From: Acidimicrobiia bacterium
GTDB taxonomy: Bacteria; Actinomycetota; Acidimicrobiia; Spongiisociales; ZC4RG35
Assembly: GCA_025929005.1 (NCBI GenBank)
Contig: JAICND010000072.1
Span: 1-7,184 of the forward strand
Length of the DNA: 7,184 bases
Reading direction: 5' to 3'
A program made the position numbers and the translations under genes. Position 1 is the first letter of the stretch, and every line of letters starts with the position of its first letter. A model generated the notes under the pieces. That model was not told the DNA's origin. It was given only the letters and a program-made list of their open reading frames with translations, and searched no databases. Positions 1-4,273 of this stretch are shown here, piece after piece.

Positions 1-47
1 AGCGTCCGTCGCGGGCGGGGACATCCGGTACGGGGAAAGGATTCGAC

Positions 48-680
48 ATGGATAAGACACAAGTGGAAGAGCTGTTGTATCAGTCTCTGGAGACAGAGTT
101 GGGGGGCGTAAAGATCTACCAGACGGCGATCCGCTGCGCCGTCAACGACGACCTCCGCCAGGAGTGGGAGAAGTACCTGGCAGAAACCGAGAACCACGTT
201 CGGATTGTCACGAAGGTCTTTGCGGATCTCGGGCTTGACCCCGACGTAGAGACGCCCGGTAGGGCAGTGGTGCGGTTCAAAGGTCAATCACTTGTGCAAT
301 CAATGGAGATGGCGCTGACCGATGCCAAACCTGCAGCTGCTCAGCTGGTAGCAGCAGAGGCGGTGGTTGAGGCGGAAACCAAAGACCATGCCAATTGGGA
401 GTTGATGGGCAAAGTCGCTGAGAAGTCAACGGGGAAGATGGCTTCAGTGTTGCGGGAGGCCTATGAGCAGGTCGAGGAAGAAGAAGATCAACACCTGTAT
501 CACACGATGGGTTGGGCCCGGGAGCTGTGGATCGAATCCCTCGGCATGCCCGCGGTACTGCCGCCTCCGGAAGAGCGGAAAATGGTCACCACGGCCATTG
601 GGGCATCACGGGCCGAGCAGGCCAGAGATGAAATGGTCCCCAATAAGGCGAAGAGCGTCGGCAAGAAGCCCAAGAAATAG
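48..680 (+). CDS. Ferritin-like domain protein, probable di-metal four-helix bundle
   Basis: This is a 210-residue soluble, acidic, almost wholly helical protein with no signal peptide or membrane segment. It belongs to the ferritin-like superfamily of uncharacterised bacterial proteins; a role in iron handling or oxidative stress is inference. Candidate metal ligands fall in the spacing expected for a bundle: Glu17 in helix 1, Glu46/Glu48 and His50 in helix 2, Glu104/Glu108/Glu110 with His114 in helix 3, and a run Glu143-146 followed by His149 and His152 in helix 4 (an ExxH motif, EDQH). After the bundle comes a conserved-looking stretch GWARELWIESLG and a proline patch (LPPPEE), then a lysine-rich tail (KKPKK) that could touch nucleic acid or acidic surfaces. 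The ATG is chosen because GGAAAGG ends 7 bases before it. It stands alone on the plus strand, convergent with the large minus-strand cluster. The exact metal and activity cannot be read from the sequence. Confidence 0.85.
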   Translation: MDKTQVEELLYQSLETELGGVKIYQTAIRCAVNDDLRQEWEKYLAETENHVRIVTKVFADLGLDPDVETPGRAVVRFKGQSLVQSMEMALTDAKPAAAQLVAAEAVVEAETKDHANWELMGKVAEKSTGKMASVLREAYEQVEEEEDQHLYHTMGWARELWIESLGMPAVLPPPEERKMVTTAIGASRAEQARDEMVPNKAKSVGKKPKK

Positions 681-700
681 TGTGAAATCGGCGGGAGTAA

Positions 701-808
701 TGGGAGGGCAGGGACCGGCTCCACGTCGCCGGTGAAATGGCTCTTGAACTCAAGGCCATGGCGAATTGGCTGGGACTCGATGAGATTATCCATCGGTCGA
801 AGTGGTGA
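701..808 (+). pseudogene. C-terminal remnant of a YcaQ/AlkX-type winged-helix (HTH_42) gene
   Basis: An open stretch of 35 codons runs from just after a TAA (698-700) to TGA (806-808). Its translation contains RLHVAGEMALELKAMANWLG followed by LDEIIHRSKW. As I remember the family, this resembles the extreme C-terminus of YcaQ-type winged-helix DNA glycosylases, which end in a helix of the form ELxxMAxWLGLxxV. The other several hundred residues are missing, because the intact ferritin-like gene occupies the DNA upstream. The likely explanation is a deletion or rearrangement that left only the tail. An ATG at 737 could give a 23-residue peptide, but no convincing ribosome site precedes it. The family call rests on memory of the C-terminal motif, and the match is short. 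Confidence 0.4.
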
Positions 809-814
809 TCTGAC

Positions 815-836
815 CGCGGCCCTCAGAAAGGCCGTG
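815..836. terminator. Weak hairpin between convergent genes
   Basis: CGGCC (817-821) pairs with GGCCG (830-834) over an 8-base loop, and one wobble plus one further pair extend it outwards. It lies between the convergent ferritin-like and LiaF-like genes, where a bidirectional terminator is expected. There is no T-run on either side, so the call is weak. The rest of 681-917 holds the YcaQ-like remnant and no other gene that I can support. Confidence 0.25.
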
Positions 837-917
837 TAACGCTGACCCTCATACTTCGATCGTGCACAGCATCATCTTCATTTCTTCAGGGTCCACTCCC
901 CGAGATTGGTTTGTGTG

Positions 918-1574
918 TTAGTGCTTGACCTCGAGGCCACCGAATATCACAGTGGCGTTGACATCCAGAGTGGGTGCGCCTTCTTCGATGGGTTCGGTGG
1001 TAGTGACATTCTCGAATCCCCCGAAGATGGGCATGCCATGTGTGACAACCTGCCACCCCTCAGGCACCTTGATCTCGGCGCCGCCGAACGCGACGAAGAC
1101 GTCGAGCTCGGCGCCAGGGGCGGGCTTAGCGTTCCGCAGGTCGATTTCGGTGCCTCCGAACAAAGCACCGATGGAGCCTCCCTCAAAGTGTTCGGATCTC
1201 GAGGAGAGCTCAGAGCCCGAGAACAGATTGAAGTTGCTCAGCCGATCCGGCGATCCTCCCACCCGCCTGGTGAATCCGCGTCCGAAGATGACGAGGAGAC
1301 CAATCAGGACCAAAAACAGCGGCCCCGCCAACTCGAAGGTGTCCACCGTCTCGGTGGTCCGCAACAGAAGCAGGGTCCCGAATCCCATGATCGCAACCGG
1401 CATTACCCAGTGGGCGGAGTTCGCAGTCAAGGACAGCGCCCCTGCGGCGATAAGCACCACTGGCCACCACATTCCGATAACCCGGCCTGCGTCGAGGACG
1501 TCGAGATAGTCCAGGAAGAGCAGGGCTCCGAGTGTTAGTACAACCGAACCGAACAACAATCGTGCTCTATTCAC
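918..1574 (-). CDS. LiaF-like membrane protein: four helices plus C-terminal beta domain
   Basis: This 218-residue protein has an N-terminal membrane region with about four helices (roughly 5-23, 36-50, 55-72, 84-98). This is the arrangement of the LiaI/LiaF transmembrane domain. A linker rich in Ser and Arg leads to a beta-rich C-terminal domain (113-218). That domain repeats a short strand motif four times: LFGGTEIDL (139-146), AFGGAEIKV (162-170), IFGGFE (183-188) and IFGGLEVKH at the very end. This pattern fits the LiaF C-terminal (cell-wall-active antibiotic response) family, whose Firmicute members restrain a LiaRS-type two-component system at the membrane. The GTG at 1574 is preferred over an upstream in-frame GTG at 1610 because a perfect AAAGGAGG ends 5 bases before it. 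It is the last gene of the minus-strand run, separated from the 64-residue gene by 129 bases holding a strong hairpin. Sensing or regulator-binding here is inference by family. Confidence 0.85.
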   Translation of the reverse strand: MNRARLLFGSVVLTLGALLFLDYLDVLDAGRVIGMWWPVVLIAAGALSLTANSAHWVMPVAIMGFGTLLLLRTTETVDTFELAGPLFLVLIGLLVIFGRGFTRRVGGSPDRLSNFNLFSGSELSSRSEHFEGGSIGALFGGTEIDLRNAKPAPGAELDVFVAFGGAEIKVPEGWQVVTHGMPIFGGFENVTTTEPIEEGAPTLDVNATVIFGGLEVKH

Positions 1575-1579
1575 TGTTG

Positions 1580-1587
1580 CCTCCTTT
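1580..1587 (-). promoter_or_regulatory. Ribosome binding site that fixes the LiaF-like start
   Basis: The minus strand reads AAAGGAGG, then five bases, then GTG. This near-perfect anti-16S match lies inside the longer reading frame that begins at 1610, so the true protein most likely starts at 1574. Confidence 0.8.
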
Positions 1588-1625
1588 CGCCTCCCCATCT
1601 TGAGGCCCACCTCACCGGGCCAACA

Positions 1626-1639
1626 GAGTCTTTGGTCCG
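1626..1639 (-). promoter_or_regulatory. Candidate DosR-type operator upstream of the LiaF-like gene (weak)
   Basis: The minus strand reads CGGACCAAAGACTC. By hand count, 10 of 14 positions agree with the mycobacterial DosR core GGGACTWWAGTCCC. It ends 51 bases before the GTG, almost the same distance as the candidate before pspC. It is not a good palindrome by itself, so it counts mainly as one of a set of three. Confidence 0.2.
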
Positions 1640-1645
1640 CAACAG

Positions 1646-1676
1646 GAGAGCTCCCTGCCGATGGCAGGGAGCTCTC
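1646..1676 (-). terminator. Perfect 14-bp hairpin between the 64-residue gene and the LiaF-like gene
   Basis: GAGAGCTCCCTGCC (1646-1659) is the exact reverse complement of GGCAGGGAGCTCTC (1663-1676), with a three-base loop. This is by far the strongest inverted repeat in the window. It starts about 27 bases after the stop of the 64-residue gene in transcription direction, so it may end or attenuate the upstream transcript or protect its 3' end. There is no run of T after it on the minus strand (CTGTTGCGG follows). It is therefore not a classical factor-independent terminator, although high-GC genomes often lack the tract. A protein-binding operator is the alternative. Confidence 0.5.
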
Positions 1677-1714
1677 AGCTGACCGGCTCTGATCGGATCA
1701 GTGTTAGCTGACCG
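1677..1714. repeat. Nine-base direct repeat flanking a 13-base palindrome
   Basis: AGCTGACCG occurs at 1677-1685 and again at 1706-1714, 29 bases apart start to start. Between them CTGATC (1689-1694), one base, and GATCAG (1696-1701) form a perfect palindrome. The right repeat overlaps the last codons of the 64-residue gene. The layout could be a multi-site operator in front of the LiaF-like gene, or chance. Confidence 0.35.
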
Positions 1715-1898
1715 ATTGATCCCGCCGGGCCAGGGTCGTGACGATCACGCTCAACCCAATAACGAGAAGCGCCAACGGGCCGATGATTCGCAAGTCGGCG
1801 ACGCGGAGGGTCCAATACCCCAGTGCCTCGAAGAGGAGCGCGACGCCGATACCTGCGTACACGATTCCTGCCATCAACGTTCCAGTGTGGAGTTTCAT
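1704..1898 (-). CDS. Small two-helix membrane protein, LiaI-like
   Basis: This is a 64-residue hydrophobic protein with two predicted membrane helices (about 7-26 and 38-56), joined by a short turn containing RVADLR and ending in a basic, polar tail (ARRDQSVS). Its size and topology resemble the small membrane partners (LiaI type, or the LiaI/LiaF transmembrane unit) found beside PspC and LiaF genes; no catalytic residue is evident. It is real by context: its ATG overlaps the stop of the preceding barrel-protein gene as ATGA (1895-1898), and GAGGTGA lies 4 bases upstream of the ATG, so translation is probably coupled. It may anchor or scaffold the neighbouring envelope-stress proteins, which is inference. 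Confidence 0.75.
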   Translation of the reverse strand: MKLHTGTLMAGIVYAGIGVALLFEALGYWTLRVADLRIIGPLALLVIGLSVIVTTLARRDQSVS

Positions 1899-2545
1899 CT
1901 CGTCACCTCGATTTGCCCGGCGCCGACACTCATGTCGAGCGTAAGGTTGATGTTGGCCGTCTCGAATCCCTCGCTTTGATAGTGGCGGGTCACCGAGAGG
2001 CCGTCCCCTCTCTCTCCCAGAAGGTTGACTTCCCCGGCCCCAACGGTGCCGTTGATGTCAACCGGAATCGACGGAGGCAGTATCACCGTCAGGTTGCCCG
2101 CACCGGCGGAGAGCACCACCGTGGCTGACTCGACCATTCGCAGGTCGCTCAGATCCAGGGTCAGGTCGCCAACCCCCACTTCGTAGGTTGAAGCGAGGCT
2201 GGTTTGCTGGGTAACTCGAAAGTGACGATTGCCAAGTCCACCATCGAACGAAGAGAGCGGGAACGCTGCCATGGCGACCACGGCGATTGACAGAAAGAGA
2301 CCCGCCACGACCGGCCCGCTGTGGGGACCGTTCCAGGCTCCGATGATCAGTGCCAAACCGATCACCGTCAGCAGTGCGGGCCACACGATTGCCCATTTGA
2401 GCTCAATGGCGCCTGCCACATCCAGTGTCCACAACCCTCCGAGCAGGATCAGAATCGCTCCGCTCAGAATGGCCCCGAACGAATACCGGGGCCCGACCGG
2501 GACAGCTGTGGGAAGCGGCCGTTCGAGCGTATTACTTGTTTGCAC
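1895..2545 (-). CDS. Membrane-anchored barrel (toast-rack-like) protein of PspC/LiaF loci
   Basis: This 216-residue protein has a short proline-rich cytoplasmic start, then three likely membrane helices (about 24-43, 53-70, 77-95). A beta-rich domain (about 105-216) follows, built from repeating strands with glycine turns: VGVGDLTLDL (123-132), SAGAGNLTVILP (146-157), VGAGEVNLLG (168-177) and VGAGQIEVTR at the C-terminus. The repeat is the kind seen in the DUF4097/toast-rack and LiaF C-terminal folds that accompany PspC in Gram-positive envelope-stress loci. The GTG at 2545 is chosen because GGGAGG ends 5 bases before it. The longer frame back to 2626 reads out of phase through the PspC gene and adds non-homologous residues. 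The start overlaps the end of the PspC gene by 14 bases and the stop overlaps the next ATG by 4, so three genes are tightly coupled. The exact family boundary (toast-rack versus LiaF) is uncertain. Confidence 0.8.
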   Translation of the reverse strand: MQTSNTLERPLPTAVPVGPRYSFGAILSGAILILLGGLWTLDVAGAIELKWAIVWPALLTVIGLALIIGAWNGPHSGPVVAGLFLSIAVVAMAAFPLSSFDGGLGNRHFRVTQQTSLASTYEVGVGDLTLDLSDLRMVESATVVLSAGAGNLTVILPPSIPVDINGTVGAGEVNLLGERGDGLSVTRHYQSEGFETANINLTLDMSVGAGQIEVTR

Positions 2546-2963
2546 GTCGACCTCCCGTATAGATGAGGGCCAGACCTGCAGCCACCAGAACGGCTGGCCA
2601 CATGAACTGGTTGAACCAAGGAGCAATCACGTTGATCAGGAAGACCAGACCGGCAACCACCAGCATGATGCCGGCGATCATCGGGCCCTTGTTGCCGATG
2701 TCCACCGCGGCGGCAGGCCCTGCTTCCGGATCCGAGTTTGGGATCACCAGCCAGGCGATGATGTAGAGCAATACTCCTGCTCCTCCACCGATGGCGAGGA
2801 CGACGAACGCCAAACGAAACCAAAGGGCGTCCACACCGAAATAGGTGCCAAGCCCGCCGCAAACGCCGGCTATTACGCGGTCCGTTTTGCTACGGCGAAT
2901 CCGCGCAATTGAATCTTGAGCGGAAGGCGAAGCTTGGGCGGAAGGCGTTTCCAGCTGAGTCAT
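2532..2963 (-). CDS. pspC: PspC-domain membrane protein
   Basis: This 143-residue protein opens with a polar Ser/Gln/Ala-rich stretch, then a canonical PspC domain at about 24-76. The domain shows the basic entry RRSKTDRVIAGVCGGLGTYF, the VDALWFRLAFVVL segment and the closing helix ending AWLVIPN. Two further membrane helices follow (about 95-112 and 118-136). PspC proteins sit in the cytoplasmic membrane and report or counter envelope damage; in Actinomycetota they occur with toast-rack and LuxR-type regulator genes and without PspB. The ATG at 2963 is chosen because AAAGGAG lies 5 bases upstream; nine extra codons back to 2990 would run across that site. It is the first gene of a coupled trio and follows a 93-base leader after the response regulator, so it may have its own promoter. 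Confidence 0.9.
   Translation of the reverse strand: MTQLETPSAQASPSAQDSIARIRRSKTDRVIAGVCGGLGTYFGVDALWFRLAFVVLAIGGGAGVLLYIIAWLVIPNSDPEAGPAAAVDIGNKGPMIAGIMLVVAGLVFLINVIAPWFNQFMWPAVLVAAGLALIYTGGRRANK
2551..2556 (-). promoter_or_regulatory. Ribosome binding site that fixes the barrel-protein start
   Basis: The minus strand reads GGGAGG, five bases, then GTG at 2545. The site lies inside the 3' end of the PspC gene, so ribosomes finishing that gene can restart here. Confidence 0.75.
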
Positions 2964-2968
2964 ACAAA

Positions 2969-2975
2969 CTCCTTT
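2969..2975 (-). promoter_or_regulatory. Ribosome binding site of the PspC gene
   Basis: AAAGGAG on the minus strand with a 5-base spacer before ATG at 2963 settles the start against the longer frame from 2990. Confidence 0.8.
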
Positions 2976-2983
2976 CGTTCGCA

Positions 2984-3007
2984 GCATCACAAAGGAGCCG
3001 GTGATGC
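2984..3007. promoter_or_regulatory. Seven-base inverted repeat in the pspC leader
   Basis: GCATCAC (2984-2990) and GTGATGC (3001-3007) are exact reverse complements around a 10-base centre, 20-44 bases before the pspC ATG. It could be an operator or an mRNA leader hairpin just upstream of the ribosome site. No -10/-35 pair near it is convincing. Confidence 0.3.
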
Positions 3008-3012
3008 CGCCA

Positions 3013-3026
3013 TTGCCGAAAGTCCC
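3013..3026 (-). promoter_or_regulatory. Candidate DosR-type operator upstream of pspC
   Basis: The minus strand reads GGGACTTTCGGCAA. The left half, GGGACTTT, is a perfect match to the mycobacterial DosR core and the right half is degenerate; overall 10 of 14 positions agree by hand count. It ends 49 bases before the pspC ATG and lies just beyond the stop of the DosR-like regulator gene, where autoregulated promoters are common. Confidence 0.3.
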
Positions 3027-3056
3027 GATTTACGGGCCTCGTGTGGTGCGTCACAG

Positions 3057-3776
3057 TCAGCGCCGAGCCGTGCGACGCCAGTCGGAGGGCGGGTACTGTC
3101 GCTTGTAAGCGGACTGGATCCGAACCAGGTGTGCGGCGGCGCCCGCCCGATGGCGCATGTCCATCTTCATGAGAAGATTGGAGACGTAGTTCTTAACGGT
3201 CTTCTCCGCGAGGTAGAGGTCATCCGCGATTTCCCGGTTGGTCTTTCCCTCGGCGATGAGTTCCAGGATCGCCCTTTCCCGGGCTGTGAGACGGGCGAGC
3301 AGCCGATCATCGGAATAACCCACCAGATCATCCTCGGGAGCGTCATCAAAGGCAGTGCCGCCATGCGCCACTCTCCTGACCCGATTCAAAAGGTCCGAGC
3401 CGTTCACTCGCTTGAGGATGAACCCGGAGGCACCGGCCTTCCGAGCTGCTGCGAGGGCCGTCTCGTCGGCAAAGCCGGTCAAGATGATGACTCGGGTGGT
3501 TGGAGAGACGGCTTGGACCCGATTGCACACGTCGATCCCTGAGCCACCCGGCAGGTCGAGATCCAGTAACACGACGTCTGGTTCATCAAATCCGATCCTC
3601 CGAACTGCCTCAGTGACGTCGGCGGCTTCGCCGACGACTGCCAGGTCGGGCTCCGCGTCGATCAGGTCGCGAATCGCGCTCCGCACCAACGGGTGATCGT
3701 CGACGAGCAGAACTCTGATGGGGCTAGAAGAGGGTTCGGGCCTGCCTACCGGGGGGGAATCAAGTTCGACCGACAT
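3057..3776 (-). CDS. DosR/DevR-like response regulator (NarL/LuxR family)
   Basis: This is a 239-residue two-domain regulator. The receiver domain (about 19-137) shows the acidic pair Asp26/Asp27, phospho-acceptor Asp72 in VVLLDLDLP, the switch Thr100 (IILT) and Lys122 (FILK). A LuxR-type helix-turn-helix (about 160-220) contains LTARERAILELIAEGKTNRE and a recognition helix AEKTVKNYVSNLL. That helix is nearly identical to the M. tuberculosis DosR helix, and Lys192, Lys195 and Asn196 align with the DosR DNA-contact residues Lys179, Lys182 and Asn183. An N-terminal extension of about 18 residues rich in Pro and Ser is unusual. The ATG lies 17 bases inside the end of the CBS gene behind only a weak AAGG, so translation is probably coupled. 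No histidine kinase is in the window, so the phosphodonor is unknown. Orthology to DosR, as opposed to another NarL subgroup, is likely but unproven. Confidence 0.9.
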   Translation of the reverse strand: MSVELDSPPVGRPEPSSSPIRVLLVDDHPLVRSAIRDLIDAEPDLAVVGEAADVTEAVRRIGFDEPDVVLLDLDLPGGSGIDVCNRVQAVSPTTRVIILTGFADETALAAARKAGASGFILKRVNGSDLLNRVRRVAHGGTAFDDAPEDDLVGYSDDRLLARLTARERAILELIAEGKTNREIADDLYLAEKTVKNYVSNLLMKMDMRHRAGAAAHLVRIQSAYKRQYPPSDWRRTARR

Positions 3777-4173
3777 GATCTGACCTTGCGTCCGAACCCC
3801 GGTCGTCGCCGGTGAGCGCCCACATAATGTCCTTGATGCTCAACATGCCTATCACCTGTCCTTCGGTTACGACCGGGAGGTGCCGGTACCCGGCTGCGAG
3901 CATCCAGAGGGCTGCATCCGCAACCTCCACATCGGGTTCCAACGAGTCGGGTTCTGGTGTCATGAACTCTCCAACTGTGGTCTTTTCGGGGTTGCGACGA
4001 TCGGCCATGGCCCTGACCATGTCACGCTCTGTGATGATCCCGATCAAGCGATCGTGCAGCGTCACCGGCAGAGCGCCGTGACCTTCGATCGTCATCCTTA
4101 TTGCTGCCTCAGCCAATGTCGCCTCGGTGATGCAGGTGTCGATCGGACCGCTCATAGCTTCGCTTACCAACAT
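3760..4173 (-). CDS. Two-CBS-domain protein, Hrp1-like
   Basis: This 137-residue soluble protein consists almost entirely of a CBS pair (Bateman module). CBS1 spans about 3-57, with ALPVTLHDRLIGIITERDMV. CBS2 spans about 66-120, with HLPVVTEGQVIGMLSIKDIM. There is no fused catalytic or transport domain. Such stand-alone pairs bind adenine nucleotides in several characterised cases; the ligand here is unknown. Size and layout resemble Hrp1 (Rv2626c) of the mycobacterial DosR regulon. The ATG at 4173 is chosen because AAAGGAG sits 8 bases upstream; the frame is open for 21 further codons, but that part does not resemble CBS proteins. Its last 17 bases overlap the response regulator start. It follows the cation ATPase after a 100-base leader containing two inverted repeats, so it may start its own transcript. 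Confidence 0.9.
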   Translation of the reverse strand: MLVSEAMSGPIDTCITEATLAEAAIRMTIEGHGALPVTLHDRLIGIITERDMVRAMADRRNPEKTTVGEFMTPEPDSLEPDVEVADAALWMLAAGYRHLPVVTEGQVIGMLSIKDIMWALTGDDRGSDARSDHVGRT

Positions 4174-4181
4174 TCTGAAGA

Positions 4182-4188
4182 CTCCTTT
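4182..4188 (-). promoter_or_regulatory. Ribosome binding site that fixes the CBS-protein start
   Basis: AAAGGAG on the minus strand with an 8-base spacer before ATG at 4173. It lies within the longer open frame that begins at 4236 with TTG, which it argues against. Confidence 0.75.
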
Positions 4189-4199
4189 GTCCTCACTGA

Positions 4200-4239
4200 A
4201 CCTTGCCTCACGGGAGCCATCGCCGCCAGAAGGCAAGGT
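4200..4239 (-). promoter_or_regulatory. Nine-base inverted repeat in the CBS-gene leader
   Basis: ACCTTGCCT (4200-4208 on the plus strand) and AGGCAAGGT (4231-4239) are exact reverse complements around 22 bases, ending 26 bases before the CBS ATG. In RNA this would be a long-loop hairpin shortly before the ribosome site. Otherwise it may be a spaced operator. Confidence 0.35.
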
Positions 4240-4250
4240 CCCATCGGCTC

Positions 4251-4264
4251 GGGCCTTTCGGCCC
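4251..4264 (-). promoter_or_regulatory. Palindrome GGGCC-N4-GGCCC: candidate DosR-type operator or 3' hairpin
   Basis: The minus strand reads GGGCCGAAAGGCCC, a perfect 5-bp inverted repeat over a four-base centre. It starts 9 bases after the ATPase stop and ends 77 bases before the CBS start. Eleven of 14 positions agree with the DosR core GGGACTWWAGTCCC by hand count, with the half-site spacing preserved. A GAAA-type loop on a GC stem equally suits an RNA hairpin ending the ATPase message, though no T-run follows. Confidence 0.35.
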
Positions 4265-4273
4265 TTGCCCCGA

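Noticed and set aside
18..31. GGGAC-type site before the ferritin-like gene as a DosR operator
   Set aside because: Only about 8 of 14 core positions match and it lies almost on top of the ribosome site; mentioned only as a weak half-site.
843..892. GACCCT/AGGGTC inverted repeat in the convergent intergenic region
   Set aside because: Six bases with a 38-base loop is expected by chance and has no terminator character.
906..1538. Long plus-strand open frame (210 codons) opposite the LiaF-like gene
   Set aside because: It is a shadow of the minus-strand gene. The translation is low-complexity and polar with no recognisable domain, while the minus frame gives membrane helices and four FGG repeats.
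1575..1610. Longer N-terminus for the LiaF-like protein from GTG at 1610
   Set aside because: A perfect AAAGGAGG sits inside this extension 5 bases before the GTG at 1574, and the extra 12 residues are basic filler.
2546..2626. Longer N-terminus for the barrel protein from 2626
   Set aside because: It would overlap the PspC gene by about 95 bases. A clear GGGAGG serves the GTG at 2545, and the added residues look like out-of-frame translation.
2229..2912. Long plus-strand open frame (227 codons) across the barrel-protein and PspC genes
   Set aside because: It spans two well-supported minus-strand genes and their overlap, and its translation is Pro/Thr/His-rich with no domain.
3024..3036. 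Small CCCG/CGGG hairpin after the response regulator stop as a terminator
   Set aside because: It has only four base pairs, no T-run, and overlaps the candidate operator; it is too weak to annotate.
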